A stretch of 64,000 bases of DNA from Asaia astilbis JCM 15831 (GCF_000613845.1 NZ_BAJT01000008.1:1-64000); one strand, 5' to 3'; numbered from the stretch's first letter, positions 10,094 to 20,288 are shown. The notes: generated by a model from the sequence alone, not told the origin. Program-made: numbers and translations.

Positions 10094-11806
10094 TTATAGC
10101 AAGGCGGTTTCGCGCGGCATAACCTTCTTGAGGCGATAAAGCGCCAGTGTCTCGATCGTGGCACCGGCTCCGGTCGCCTCGAGCTTGAGGAAGGTGAGCG
10201 GGTTGGCGGGGAAGATCAGTGCTGTCCCGACCGACAGGCCGTTATTGGCAAATACTTCGAGCGTGCAGGCATCGAGAACGAGCCTGAGATCGAAATGCCG
10301 GTCTTCCGGGTTGAGCACCGTGGAGAATTGACCGGTGAAGAAGGGCTGCTTGAAGCCGTTCAGATCACCCCGATCAATCCAGAGCTGACCGCTAAAGGCA
10401 TCGAACCCGATCGTGAGACTCTCACCCTGATCATTGCCGAACACGATTACAAAACGCCCCGTACGCCCCTTGTCGCCCAAAGGAAGGTCCGGGTTCATCT
10501 GATCGACGGTGACGCTCAGGGCGAGCTCAAAAGCTGTGCCCATCGGCAGCTGGACAGTGGCACTGGCCCCGGCCGCCAGTTTTGGACAGGTGAACGCAAT
10601 GGGGGCCTCGCGCAGGGTTTCGAGCCCTCTCGGTGCCTGTGCAAGACGCAGCCAGCCCGCAGCGTCATGACGCAAGGTCATGTTTCGTGGCAGCGTCATG
10701 CAGCCGCGCCAGCTTTGAGTGGGCAGCTCCTGACAATATTGCCAGTTGCTAAGCCAGGAGATGGCGACGGCTTCCTTGCCCGGCATGTTCTCGAAGCACT
10801 GCAACGCGTACGCATCTTTGGCAAAATCGATCAGGCCGATCACAGTGTCGTCCGGCGTAAAACGGCTGCCATCGAAACTGCCGACAAAATATTGCGTCGT
10901 GCTGCCGCCCGTCGGGCTGCCGGGATTGACTGAGATGAAGAGGACCCAGCGTGACCCGCCGCCTTCGACGGGAATCTCGATCAGATTGGGGCACTCATAA
11001 TCGACACCGAAAATTCCTGAGGGGCCGAAATCGCTGAGATGGGTCCAGCGTTGCAGATCGATCGAGGCATAAAAGGCGATCTTGTGCAGGCGCGCCTTGG
11101 CCACGACCATGACCCATTGCCCGGTTGGTTCGTGGAAAATGACCTTCGGATCGCGGAAAGAATTGCTGCTGATATCCAGCACTGGATTATGCGCGACATC
11201 CTTGAAGCTTTTGCCGCCGTCATTGCTGATCGCAAGATGCTGGGTCTGCTTCTTGGGCGTGGCACGTGTGTAAAGCGCAGCAAGTCCGCCTTTGTCGGAG
11301 GGGAACAGCCCTGAGCTGTTTCGACCATCCATGACGGCGCACCCGGTATAGACCTCGCCTTCCGTCGTCTCGTTGATGGCGATGGGCTGGTCTTCCCATG
11401 TGAGCAGATCCTGGCTTGTCGCGTGCCCCCAATGCACATGACCTGCGTAAGGCGCGAAGGGGTCGTACTGATAATAAAGGTGGAAGGTTTTACCGTCATA
11501 AACGAGTCCGCAAGGGTCGTTCATGAAGCCATGTTCGGGCGTGTAGTGAAGGATCGGGCGATAAAACGCATCGGCACGCGTGCGGATAACCGCATGGGCT
11601 GTGGCACCCGGCTGATCGGCAGGGGAGGGGTGGGAGGCATTCGGCTCGGCTTTACGGTCCGGCTCTGGAGCACGCGGCGCCACCACAGGGCCGGGCTCGG
11701 ATGCACGGGCGGCCGCCAGGCTCGCGATGCCACCGCCTGTGACGATGAACGAGGCAAGCGCCTTGCGTCGGCTTAGACCTGGGACGGCACTTGGTTTCTC
11801 TGCCAT
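10094..11806 (-). CDS. Tat-exported GH32 levanase/fructanase
   Basis: 570 aa from ATG 11806, which has GAGGAAG 9 nt upstream. The N-terminus carries a twin-arginine-like signal (SRRKALASFIVTGGGIASLAAARA) and then a Pro-rich linker. The GH32 five-bladed propeller shows all three acid motifs: HGFMNDPCGL (nucleophile Asp), NSFRDPKV (transition-state Asp) and YECPNLIEI (acid/base Glu). LYYQYDPFAP and WGHATSQDLLTWEDQP are further family marks. The C-terminal part is the GH32C beta-sandwich (DACTLEVFANNG). Substrates are sucrose, levan or inulin, hydrolysed to fructose in the periplasm or outside the cell. Levan metabolism is common in acetic acid bacteria. No levansucrase is present in the window. 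Confidence 0.93.
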   Translation of the reverse strand: MAEKPSAVPGLSRRKALASFIVTGGGIASLAAARASEPGPVVAPRAPEPDRKAEPNASHPSPADQPGATAHAVIRTRADAFYRPILHYTPEHGFMNDPCGLVYDGKTFHLYYQYDPFAPYAGHVHWGHATSQDLLTWEDQPIAINETTEGEVYTGCAVMDGRNSSGLFPSDKGGLAALYTRATPKKQTQHLAISNDGGKSFKDVAHNPVLDISSNSFRDPKVIFHEPTGQWVMVVAKARLHKIAFYASIDLQRWTHLSDFGPSGIFGVDYECPNLIEIPVEGGGSRWVLFISVNPGSPTGGSTTQYFVGSFDGSRFTPDDTVIGLIDFAKDAYALQCFENMPGKEAVAISWLSNWQYCQELPTQSWRGCMTLPRNMTLRHDAAGWLRLAQAPRGLETLREAPIAFTCPKLAAGASATVQLPMGTAFELALSVTVDQMNPDLPLGDKGRTGRFVIVFGNDQGESLTIGFDAFSGQLWIDRGDLNGFKQPFFTGQFSTVLNPEDRHFDLRLVLDACTLEVFANNGLSVGTALIFPANPLTFLKLEATGAGATIETLALYRLKKVMPRETALL

Positions 11807-12350
11807 GGGGCGCTTCCTCTTTGTCTCTGACGATTGATGCGAGAACCGCATTGTCAGAGGCAGGTATGACGAATCTCAACAGTTAACCCAACCTGAGTAT
11901 GTGACGAGGGAGCCTGATGAAGGCTTTCGCACAGGTCGGATTATTCCTGGGGGTCTAAACCCGCATCGATAGGGCAAGGTTCAACTCAAGCGATAAAGTC
12001 GGGTCGATCCGTCAAACTGGGATGGCCGGGCGGCCGTCCCGCTGCCATGAGCTCTAAGGCAATGAGACGAATAGTCCGTTGATGAGACGTGAGGTGCAGG
12101 AAGGGGCCGCTTATGCGGCACGACGCATCTCATAGCCGTGTCCACCGATAAGAAGATCTCTCAATATTGTTAAGCTGGACTCATAAAACGTTATGTTATC
12201 AAGGATTTTGTTATAATTCAGGAGGAGTGATCAGGCTTTTTCTGGATTGAAAGAGAAAATTTTCTGGATGAGATGCACGACTAGAGCGTCAGGGCGAGTA
12301 ATACGCCTGACAATTCCCGAGGATTTTAAAGAAAAGGACTGACATCTTCC
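11807..12350. other. Intergenic region between levanase and SDR genes
   Basis: About 540 bp with no convincing gene; the frames covering it are shadows. It contains the palindromic CATAAAACGTTATG element at 12182-12195. The stretch just after it (TTATAATTCAGGAGG, about 12210-12226) is AT-rich and promoter-like. No tRNA or riboswitch fold was recognised by eye. Confidence 0.4.
12182..12195. promoter_or_regulatory. CATAAAACGTTATG palindromic element, copy 1
   Basis: Inverted repeat CATAA-aacg-TTATG about 155 bp upstream of the SDR start. The identical 14-mer recurs at 18303-18316, about 65 bp upstream of the porin gene. Two identical palindromes in front of two plus-strand genes suggest a shared regulator, perhaps for sugar or acid use. 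Family unknown. Confidence 0.4.
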
Positions 12351-13120
12351 ATGACGGCTCTCCCGGAACGCTTTTCTCTTGTCGGCAAATGCGCGGTTGT
12401 CACTGGTGCGTCGCGCGGGCTCGGTGTGACACTCTGTGAGGTCCTGAGTCAGGCGGGTGCCGATATCGTGGCTGTCGCGCGAGATGAGTCCTTGTTGACC
12501 GAAACGCAGGCCATCGTGACGAAGAACGGTCGACGCTGTCTGCCCATTGCCGCCGATCTTCTGGATGCTGCGGCCGCTGACCGGGTGAAAGAACGGATCC
12601 AGAGTGAAGTTGGATCGCCGACCATCCTCGTCAATAATGCGGGGATGACCATCCCGAAATTGCTGGTCGATCAAACTGTCGAGGAATGGGACGCAATCCT
12701 TAATCTCAATTTGCGTGCTCCCTGGCTCATGGCGCGTGCGCTCGCGCCGGGCATGATGGCAGCCGGTGGCGGCAAAATTATCAATATCAGTTCCATGACA
12801 AGCTCAGTGGCATTGACCGAACATGGGGCCTATCTGGCCTCCAAAGCAGGGCTCAATGGGCTGACCAAAGTCATGACCGCGGAATGGGGCCCCATAATAT
12901 TCAGGCCAATGCCGTCTGCCCCACGATTGTCTGGACTCCGATGGGCGAACGCGTCTGGAGCGAGGGAGACAAGCTCAAGCGCTTTGTCGAAAAAATCCCT
13001 GCCGGGCGCGTCGCGACGCCCGAAGAGGTTGTCGATCTGGTGCTTTATCTCGCTTCTCCTGCCTCCGGCATGGTCAATGGACAGGAGATCTTCGTCGATG
13101 GTGGTTACACGGCTCTCTAA
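12351..13120 (+). CDS. SDR-family oxidoreductase (gluconate 5-dehydrogenase-like), frameshifted
   Basis: Classical SDR of about 256 aa when repaired. It starts FSLVGKCAVVTGASRGLGVTL (Rossmann TGxxxGxG), then has LVNNAGMTIPKLLVDQTVEEWD and INISSMTSSVALTEHGAYLASKAG with the Ser-Tyr-Lys triad. The last third lies in a second frame: NIQANAVCPTIVWTPMG, GRVATPEEVVDLVLYLASPASGMVNGQEIFVDGGY. The break is at the GGGGCCCC run (12886-12893); one additional C gives AEWGPHNIQANAV. The family includes gluconate 5-dehydrogenase and 3-oxoacyl-ACP reductase. The spacing and neighbours favour sugar or polyol oxidoreduction, but the substrate is uncertain. A 16-bp perfect palindrome (13158-13173) separates it from the convergent TPP enzyme and may act in transcript ending. 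Confidence 0.8.
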
Positions 13121-13194
13121 ACGACGCAGTCGAGGTTTCTAAAACCGGGCGGCTGAAGCTCTCGATCGAGAGCGTCAGTCCGTTTCGGTACTGC

Positions 13195-14988
13195 TCATAA
13201 TTTTTTGCCCGGTAGAAAACTTGCCAGCATCTCCTTCGCTGAACCACGAATGACGTTCAGCAACTCTGGTTCGGTCGGCAGGGAAGAGAGAAAAGCCTTC
13301 GCCTGTTGTAGGGTGATATGAGGCGGCAGGGGCGGCACATCGGGATCGGTGCGCGCTTCCAGAATGACCGGACGATCCGCGCTAAGGGCTTCGTCCCACG
13401 CTCCGGCAACCTGATCGGGTTGGTCGACCAGAATACCTTTCAGATCGAGCAACTCAGCATATTTGTGATACGGAAAATCAGGGATGGATTGGGTTGCCGT
13501 TGTTTTGCCCTTGCCCAGCTGCACGCGCTCTTCCCATGTCACCTGATTCAGATCCTGATTATTCAGGACAAGCACGATCAGCCTGGGGTTTTCCCATTGC
13601 TTCCAGTATTTGGAGATCGTGATCATGACGTTCAGCCCGTTCATCTGCATCGCGCCATCGCCCATGCAGGCAATGACCGTGCGTTCGGGAAACGCCATCT
13701 TGGCAGCAACAGCATAAGGTGTTCCCGCACCGAGCGAGGCCAGACCGCCCGAAAGCGACGCTTTCATACCGCGACGGATTTTCAGATCACGGGCAAACCA
13801 GTTGGCGACCGAGCCTGAATCGGCGGTGATGATCGCGTTGTCAGGCAGGCGGGAGGAGAGCTCCCAGAAAACGCGTTGTGGGTTGACCGGGTTGGCGTCT
13901 GTCATGGCGCGTGCTTCCAGCACTTTCCACCAGGCCGCGACTTCCTTCTCGATTTTCTGCTGCCAGCTGCGATCGCTTTTGCGTTCGATCAGCGGAATGA
14001 GGGCGCGCAGGGTCGCCGCGCTATCCCCTTGCAGGCACAGCTCCATCGGGTATCGAAGGGACAGACTGGCCGGATCGATATCGATCTGTATGCCGCGCGC
14101 CTGGCCCGGTTCGGGCAGGAATTCGCTATAGGGAAAAGCCGAACCGACCATCAGAAACGTGTCGCAGCCCTTCATCAGGTCCCAGGATGGCTTGGTGCCC
14201 AGCAGACCGAGCGAACCTGTGACGAAAGGCAGATCGTCAGGCACGGCAGCCTTGCCAAGAAGGGCTTTGGCAATGCCAGCGCCAAGCAGATCGGCAAGTT
14301 CAATCAGGTCGTCAGTAGCTTCGAGAGCGCCAGCTCCGGCGAGGATAGCGATTTTCTTGCCCGAGTTCAGGATATCAGCGGCGGCTTGCAGACCGTCTTT
14401 TTCGGGTATCTTGCTGATGAGCGTCTCGCCGATACCGGTATGGGTATAGCCGTGGGCCACAGGCCCGTCCTTATAGGGAAGAAGTTGCAGGTCGTTGGGC
14501 ACGATCACAATGGTTGGTGCGCGCTTGTCGCGTGCAATCCGAACCGCACGATCGATGGCATGCCGTATTTGCGAGGGTTCGGAGACGGTGACGATATACT
14601 CCGAACCGACATCCTTGCAGAGCGACTGTAAATCGACTTCCTGCTGATAATTTGCGCCGATACTGCTCCGCGCCTGCTGACCCATGATGGCAACCACGCC
14701 AACATGATCCAGCTTGGCGTCGTAAAGCCCGTTCAGGAGATGAATGGCACCCGGTCCCGATGTGGCGAAACACAGACCGACCTGACCAGTGAATTTAGCA
14801 TGGGCAGACGCCATGAACGCCGCCATTTCTTCATGACGGACCTGCACATATTCGAGACGTCCCGCATCGATCTCGCGTTGAAGCGCCACATCGATCCCGC
14901 CCGCGCCGTCTCCGGGATAGCCATAGGCCCGTTTCAGACCCCATTCCTGAAGGCGTTTCCACATGAACTCGCTGACATTCATGGACAT
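13195..14988 (-). CDS. Thiamine pyrophosphate-dependent enzyme, pyruvate oxidase/dehydrogenase (PoxB) type
   Basis: 597 aa with the three-domain TPP decarboxylase layout. The N-terminal PYR domain has RAYGYPGDGAGGID and the activating Glu in QVRHEEMAAFMASAHAKFTG. A central FAD/CoA-type domain has KKIAILAGAGALEATDDL. The C-terminal PP domain has the TPP/Mg motif MGDGAMQMNGLNVMITI through VLVLNNQDLNQVTWEE. This subfamily includes pyruvate oxidase, acetolactate synthase-like and pyruvate:quinone enzymes. The next gene upstream, transcribed divergently, is an alpha-hydroxy-acid oxidase, so the pair may convert lactate to pyruvate and then to acetate or acetyl-phosphate. That pairing is inference; the family call is firm. 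Confidence 0.87.
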   Translation of the reverse strand: MSMNVSEFMWKRLQEWGLKRAYGYPGDGAGGIDVALQREIDAGRLEYVQVRHEEMAAFMASAHAKFTGQVGLCFATSGPGAIHLLNGLYDAKLDHVGVVAIMGQQARSSIGANYQQEVDLQSLCKDVGSEYIVTVSEPSQIRHAIDRAVRIARDKRAPTIVIVPNDLQLLPYKDGPVAHGYTHTGIGETLISKIPEKDGLQAAADILNSGKKIAILAGAGALEATDDLIELADLLGAGIAKALLGKAAVPDDLPFVTGSLGLLGTKPSWDLMKGCDTFLMVGSAFPYSEFLPEPGQARGIQIDIDPASLSLRYPMELCLQGDSAATLRALIPLIERKSDRSWQQKIEKEVAAWWKVLEARAMTDANPVNPQRVFWELSSRLPDNAIITADSGSVANWFARDLKIRRGMKASLSGGLASLGAGTPYAVAAKMAFPERTVIACMGDGAMQMNGLNVMITISKYWKQWENPRLIVLVLNNQDLNQVTWEERVQLGKGKTTATQSIPDFPYHKYAELLDLKGILVDQPDQVAGAWDEALSADRPVILEARTDPDVPPLPPHITLQQAKAFLSSLPTEPELLNVIRGSAKEMLASFLPGKKL

Positions 14989-15259
14989 GGCGTCAATGCT
15001 CCGATGTGTGACGATCTGATGCGGAAACGCCTCACCGGCCGGGAATGTTCGATTCCAGCGGCGGTAAAATTATCTTTTGTCCATGAAGTGGCATGAGCAC
15101 TGGCGCTTCAGCTAGGCTCTGTCTGCGCTCGAAGCTCTGACCGGGCCGCGTGTGCAGCTTCACCTTAACGTGACTTAATCGGGAGCAGGCAAAGCCATCG
15201 GAAGGCCGTTCTGATCGCGATGGCAAGTGCCTTGCACAATTCTTACGTGGAGCTTCCTG

Positions 15260-16443
15260 ATGTCCATGACGGCCAAGCGGCGTCTGCACGACGTTTATCA
15301 ACTGACCGATTTCGAAACTGCCGTTAGGCGTTATCTGCCCAAGGCGGTCTTCGAATATATCCGCAACGGTGCGGGTAACGAGTTCAGTCTGCGTCGGAAC
15401 CGGACGATCTTCGAGCGCTTTCTCTGGCGGCCTTACCGGTTGCGTGACGTGTCTCCCATCAGGACGAAGGTGACGCTGTTCGGCGAGGAATATGACCAAC
15501 CTTTGGGTTTGCGCCAACGGGTGGCGCAGCCATGGCCCGTTTCGATGCCGACCGCCTCGAAGCGGCTGCTGCCCGCCGTCATAATCTGTTTTACGCTCTC
15601 TCGGCCAATTCACTGACGCCGCTCGAAGACGTTATCAGGATCAATCCCCGCACCTGGTTTGCAGCCTATTTGCCGAGCGATCTCGACGTGATCGACGGCA
15701 TGATTGATCGCGTCCAGAAGGCTGGATATCCGGTGTTTCTGATAACATGCGATGTGCCGGTTCCTGCGCAGCGTCTTGCGGAGACGCGTGCCGGATATTC
15801 CATGCCCATTCGTCCCAACTTGCGCTCGATCATGGGGGCCATACGTCACCCTGGTTGGACTCTGGGCACGTTGGGACGCACCGTTTTGCGCGACCGCAAT
15901 CCAAAGATCGTGAATATTCGGCCAAAGGGAGGGCCGGGCCTGTTTTCCAGTGAGATCGCCTCAGTTGGAGGATCTCCTCATTTCACCTGGGACCATATCC
16001 GTCATATCCGCGCGCGGTGGAAGGGCAAGCTGGTCCTGAAGGGCATTTTGCGTCCTGAAGATGCGGCTGAAGCGGCGCGCATCGGTGTGGACGGTATTGT
16101 CGTCTCCGATCATGGCGCACGCCTGCTTGAGTCTTCTGTCACACCGCTTGAGACATTGAAGGAGATCAAGCAAAGCTCGGGCGCGATGAGTGTCATGATC
16201 GATAGCGGGTTCCGTTGTGGCGGTGACGTGCTCAAGGCCATTGCATTGGGCGCTGACGCGGTGATGCTGGGCCGTCCTTTTCTGCAAGCCTGTGCCCTTG
16301 CAGGAAGAGCCGGGCTCGACAGAGCCGTCGCTATTCTCAAGACGGAAATCGGTCGCGATCTGGGGTTGCTGGGCGTGACGGATCTCAATGAACTCGATCT
16401 TTCTTTCCTCAAAGATCTGCGCGCTCCGGATCTTGCGGAATGA
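15260..16443 (+). CDS. FMN-dependent alpha-hydroxy-acid oxidase/dehydrogenase (lactate type), frameshifted
   Basis: Two frames join to about 394 aa. The first starts at ATG 15260 after GTGGAG (RRLHDVYQLTDFETAVRRYLPKAVFEYIRNGAGNE; YDQPLG). The second holds ALSANSLTPLEDV, TWFAAYLPSDLDVIDGMI, VFLITCDVPVPAQRLAE, LVLKGILRPEDAAEAARIGVDGIVVSDHG and IDSGFRCGGDVLKAIALGADAVMLGRPFL. The break is in the TTT at 15508-15510; one more T restores PLGFAPTGGAAMARF. The family binds FMN and oxidises L-lactate, mandelate or glycolate to 2-oxo acids. The usual SNHGGRQLD active-site loop reads SDHGARLLE: the catalytic His and Arg remain, but the flanking residues differ, so the substrate may be atypical. Confidence 0.82.
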
Positions 16444-16532
16444 TGTTCTGATCAGATCTGTTCGATGTGAGACATCCGTCTCATGTCCTGCGGCAGCGTC
16501 ATGCTGCTGACCTCTGAACGAAAGGATGGCTG

Positions 16533-17489
16533 ATGAACGCAACCGAACGCGGAATCCGGGAACAGTTCTCTTTCTGGAGGGCTTTATCCAGTCCCCGCAT
16601 CTCGCCCCGTACAGGCGAGATGCATGTCGTCATTGGATGTGGGACATCGATGCATGTCGGTGAAAGTATCGCCTGTGCCCTGAATGAAGCCGGGTTCGCG
16701 GCACGGGCCGTGCCCGGGAACGAATGGACGAGGCGCTCGAGCTCCTATGTGCCGTCAGACATGAAGACGCGGCTTATTGCCCTCTCACGCAGCGGAGAAT
16801 CTTCCGAAACGGTCGCTGCCTCTGTGCTTCGCCGGCACTCGGATCAGGAAGTGCTGGCAATCACCTGCTCTCCGGGGAGCACGCTGACGCGCCTCGTCTC
16901 CGAAGTGATTGCGGCAGAGACTCATCCTGAGGAAGGAATCATCCTTACAGCGTCAGCCAGTCTCATGCTCATGGCGGGGTTGCGTTACGCGGGCGTTGAG
17001 ATCGGTCCTGCCAGCATCACGGCGGCGGAAATCCTGCTTGACGCTGCGGAGACGGCGCTTGTTGCCCTTTACCGCGGACAGTCTCACTTCGTTTTTCTGG
17101 GCGGCGGCGCATTTCACGGGGTTGCACGCGAAGGGGCTCTGAAAATGAAGGAGATGAGCCTGTGTCAGAGCGAGGCCCATCATCCGCTCGAATATCGCCA
17201 CGGGCCGGTCAGCATCATCGACGAGCACTCCTTCGTGGTCATGCTTTACCATCCGGATACACGTGAAGAAGAGGCACAGCTTTCTCAGGAACTCATGGAT
17301 AAAGGCGCTGTCGTCCTTGGGCTCGGTGGCCCCGGGACGGTTTCCCTCGCCGTAGAGGGAGAGGTAGGAGCCGGTCCGCTGATCTGTCTGCCGGTGCTTC
17401 AGCTTCTGGGAGAGCATGTGGCTCGCGCCAAGGGGATCGATACGCAGACTCCCCGTCATCTGGCGAAGGTCGTCACGTTCAGTCATTGA
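16533..17489 (+). CDS. Double-SIS-domain sugar isomerase-like protein (GlmS C-terminal/AgaS type)
   Basis: 318 aa with two sugar isomerase (SIS) domains. The first is at about residues 28-155 (HVVIGCGTSMHVGESIACAL; IALSRSGESSETVAASV). The second is at about 185-300 (HFVFLGGGAFHGVAREGALKMKEMS; AHHPLEYRHGPVSI). There is no glutaminase domain, so this is not a full GlmS. Relatives act as ketosamine deglycases, aldose-ketose isomerases or deaminases (AgaS, FrlB, GlmS-like). The EGALKMKEMS and YRHGP segments are the sugar-phosphate site. It follows the hydroxy-acid oxidase on the same strand, separated by about 90 bp. Confidence 0.85.
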   Translation: MNATERGIREQFSFWRALSSPRISPRTGEMHVVIGCGTSMHVGESIACALNEAGFAARAVPGNEWTRRSSSYVPSDMKTRLIALSRSGESSETVAASVLRRHSDQEVLAITCSPGSTLTRLVSEVIAAETHPEEGIILTASASLMLMAGLRYAGVEIGPASITAAEILLDAAETALVALYRGQSHFVFLGGGAFHGVAREGALKMKEMSLCQSEAHHPLEYRHGPVSIIDEHSFVVMLYHPDTREEEAQLSQELMDKGAVVLGLGGPGTVSLAVEGEVGAGPLICLPVLQLLGEHVARAKGIDTQTPRHLAKVVTFSH

Positions 17490-17662
17490 GCAGTGAGGAC
17501 GCGTATTGGTCCTTACGCTGGGCAGGATATCGCCGTCAGCTCGTCATAAAAGCTGTGTCATCGCAAGATATGCCTGTCTGAAAGGGAGCTCTTTGCGTGG
17601 GTTTGCGTTGCTCACGAGGGCTTCTGGATCCTGCAGAAACTCGGCCCTTGGAGAAATGTATC

Positions 17663-18058
17663 ATGACGATCGAATTCTACGTCCTTGCGGGCCTCGTTCT
17701 TCTCGCGCTCTTTAATATCCTGTGGGCCGGAGCTGCCAAGACGCAGCAATATGGAAAGGGCTGGAATGTCGGTGCGCGTGACGGCCAGATGCCAGAGCTC
17801 AAGCCATTTCCGGCGCGACTGGCCCGGGCGCAGACCAATCTTTTCGAGACACTTCCCCTCTTTGTTGCGGCTCTTCTGGGCGCGCTCGTGGCTGGGCATC
17901 AGGGATGGAAGACAGAATGGGGCAGCAGCATCTATCTCGCTGCCCGCGTTATCTATCTCCCGCTTTATGCCGCGGGTATTCCTGTCATTCGCTCTGTCGT
18001 CTTCATGATCTCTCTTATTGGGCTCCTCCTCACGACCTGGGCTCTCGTTGCTGCGTGA
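17663..18058 (+). CDS. MAPEG-family membrane protein
   Basis: 131 aa from ATG 17663 with TTGGAGAAA upstream; a longer in-frame start at 17597 adds a non-membrane leader and is less likely. There are four hydrophobic segments (FYVLAGLVLLALFNILWAG; LPLFVAALLGALVAG; IYLAARVIYLPLYAAGIPVIRSVVF; MISLIGLLLTTWALVAA). The PARLARAQTNLFETLPLF and ARVIYLPLYAAGIP segments are typical of bacterial MAPEG proteins (the DUF1772/YecN/Mgst-like class). The family includes glutathione-dependent membrane enzymes. The function of this subgroup is not established. Confidence 0.85.
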   Translation: MTIEFYVLAGLVLLALFNILWAGAAKTQQYGKGWNVGARDGQMPELKPFPARLARAQTNLFETLPLFVAALLGALVAGHQGWKTEWGSSIYLAARVIYLPLYAAGIPVIRSVVFMISLIGLLLTTWALVAA

Positions 18059-18381
18059 GAGGCTGAATTGGTCTTTTCACTTTCTCTCTGAAACGCCGTC
18101 TGAAAAGGGACGCCGCGATAGTGCTCAGCTTTCGTGGCTCTCTGCTCCCGTCACCGCCTCAACGGGACCGGTTTTGCGCGTGCACGGCGTCACCCAGAAC
18201 TGTTTTTCATTGTCCGACCAAAATACTGTGATGATATCGGGCATGGTTGAGCGGTGTTCTTTGGATAATGGTCTCTGTTCGATCAAGAGCAGAAGCTTTT
18301 GTCATAAAACGTTATGTGATTGATTTAACAGGTCGTTTATAGCTGCCCGCAGTCCGTTCAGTTCAGAGATTTATCGAACCA
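18059..18381. other. Intergenic region upstream of the OprP-like porin
   Basis: 323 bp without a convincing gene. It holds the second copy of the CATAAAACGTTATG palindrome (18303-18316) and a downstream AT-rich segment, TGATTGATTTAACAGG, likely within the porin promoter region. Confidence 0.4.
18303..18316. promoter_or_regulatory. CATAAAACGTTATG palindromic element, copy 2
   Basis: Exact copy of the element at 12182-12195, here 66 bp upstream of the porin ATG. The identity over all 14 bases and the CATAA/TTATG symmetry argue for a common operator. Confidence 0.42.
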
Positions 18382-20245
18382 ATGCGCGTGCGCCAGCTTA
18401 CGACCTTGATGCTGCTCTGCAGCGTCACGATTCCTGTTTCCGCTCTTGCAGCAGGCCAGTCGGATGATATTGCGGCATTGAGGCGCGAGATGCTGGAAAT
18501 GCGCGCGCAGATGCAGGGTCAGATCACCGATCTGAAGCGTGAGCTCGGCAAGGAACGCGCGATGCGTCGCAAGTTCGAGCTGGCACAGGCGCATCCGACC
18601 GGGACTGAACCAGCTCGAAATGGACACGCCTCTCGTCGATCTGCCACACAGTCTCAGGATATTTCGGCGTTGCGAGCGGGATCGAAAACGCCTCCCGCAA
18701 GGGAGGGCAGTATTCCGGCTCTCCCAAGACTGAGCTTGCCAGTGCGTCGACTAGGCCGGACACGGGGCGTGTTTCTGACCAGGGAAAGGCATCGCCTCGA
18801 ACACCGTCAGAGCCGTCTTCCTCTGCACCGGTCCAGCTCGCCTCGGCATCGCCGTCGCATGAGGGCAAGCCATCGAACCCACAGGTGGGCTACGACACGC
18901 AGTCAATCCCGCCCCCCGATCACGGTCTCAACCTCTCCTTTGCGGATTTCAAAAGGGCGACACGGACGGCAGAAACTGTCGATGTCGGGGGTATCAGGAT
19001 CGGCTTTCCGGCAGGGCGCCCAACCATCGCATCGAGTGATGGGCTCTACGCTTTTTCAGTCGGCCTCGTCATGCATCTCGATATCGGCGGATTTCCCTCC
19101 TCCGGGGGCAGTGCCGAGGGACAAACGGGCCGTTTTCCGAAAATGAACGAAAATGCCCGCCGTCTTCGCCTGCCGCTGACCTGGCGCTACGGCAATCTAT
19201 TGGCGAACCTGACCCCGGAATGGGGAAGTACGGTCGATGGGACGGCCGGACTCTATGAAGCCAATATCGTCTATAGCGGTATCCATAATTCACAGTTCAC
19301 CGTTGGGTATTACCAGCCTCGCGTGACCATGCAGGATTCTGAATCGTCGAACGGTTTCATTCTCATGGAGCGTGCCTCGATCTCCGAAGTCGTGCGTCAG
19401 ATCGCGGCAGGGGATACGAGGCTGAGTCTCGGTGGTCGAACGCATCAGAATCGTTGGTATCTGGGTGCCTATCTGACGGGGCAGACCTATGGTGATCGCA
19501 CCAACAATCCGACGGTATCGGATAGTCAGCTGGGCGGGTTGATCCGTGTGGCCGGGCGACCGGTTGCAACCAAAGATGTCGATCTGCATGTCGGCGTCTC
19601 GTCCACAATGTCGTTCAAGCGTAACCAAACCTCGCAGGGCCGGGTGCTCTCGCTCTCTGATCGTCCAGAGACGCGTCTGACCAATGAGCGACTGGTGTCC
19701 AGCGGGACGCTGTTGAATATAGGCAAGGTCTGGGCTGTCGGGCCGGAACTTGCGCTGCGTTACGACAAGGCGCTGCTTCAGGCGGAATATTATCATATCG
19801 GGGTCGACCGGAACGATGATGCGCGCAGCACGGGCCCGGCCCCCAATCTGGGCTTCGATGGCTATTACGTTGCCGGTAGCTACACGCTGTTTGGTCAGGC
19901 TCGTCGGTATAGCCCCAAGGACGCCGCTTTTCAGCGCCGGCGCCGAAAGAGAATTTCGATTTCTGGAATAATCAGTGGGGTGCGCTTGAAATCGTCGGAC
20001 GCTGGAGCGTCATGGATTTCAACAGCAACATCATCAAGGACACATCAGCCACTGTGACCGGCGGTGTACGGGGTGGCGTCCAGACGGTGTGGTCTGGCGG
20101 TCTGAACTGGTACATCAACCGTCACTTCCGCATGCAGCTGGAATATAGCCACATCAACGCCACCCGCTCTCAAACTGTCGGCAGCGTCAATTCGAAAGGT
20201 CGATCGGTGAACGCGCTTGGCAGCCGTATTCAGGCTGCGTTCTAG
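18382..20245 (+). pseudogene. OprP/OprO-like outer-membrane porin with at least three frame breaks
   Basis: The N-terminus is a signal peptide (LTTLMLLCSVTIPVSALAAG) followed by a coiled-coil segment (DDIAALRREMLEMRAQMQGQITDLKREL), as in OprP-type trimeric porins. The barrel portion in the next frames has GLNLSFADFKRATRTAE, LRLPLTWRYGNLLANLTPEW, FTVGYYQPRVTMQDSE, ALRYDKALLQAEYYHIGV and GYYVAGSYTLFGQ. The C-terminus, WSGGLNWYINRHFRMQLEYSH to IQAAF, ends in the terminal phenylalanine typical of barrels. Frame changes occur near 18596-18612, near 18641-18650 and at the TTTT of 19928-19931, where one added T restores SAPAPKENFDFWNNQWG. Between coiled coil and barrel is a Ser/Pro-rich linker of about 100 residues. 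It could be a decayed gene or several sequence errors. Confidence 0.72.
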
Positions 20246-20288
20246 GGCGAGGAATTACGCAGCCGGGTTTGTGTCGCTGCCTCTTGGC

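Noticed and set aside
12231-12674. Minus-strand frame across the SDR promoter and start
   Set aside because: It overlaps the SDR antisense and has no conserved features.
13158-13173. Perfect palindrome GCTCTCGATCGAGAGC as an operator
   Set aside because: It lies between convergent genes with no promoter role expected; a weak hairpin at the 3' ends is more likely.
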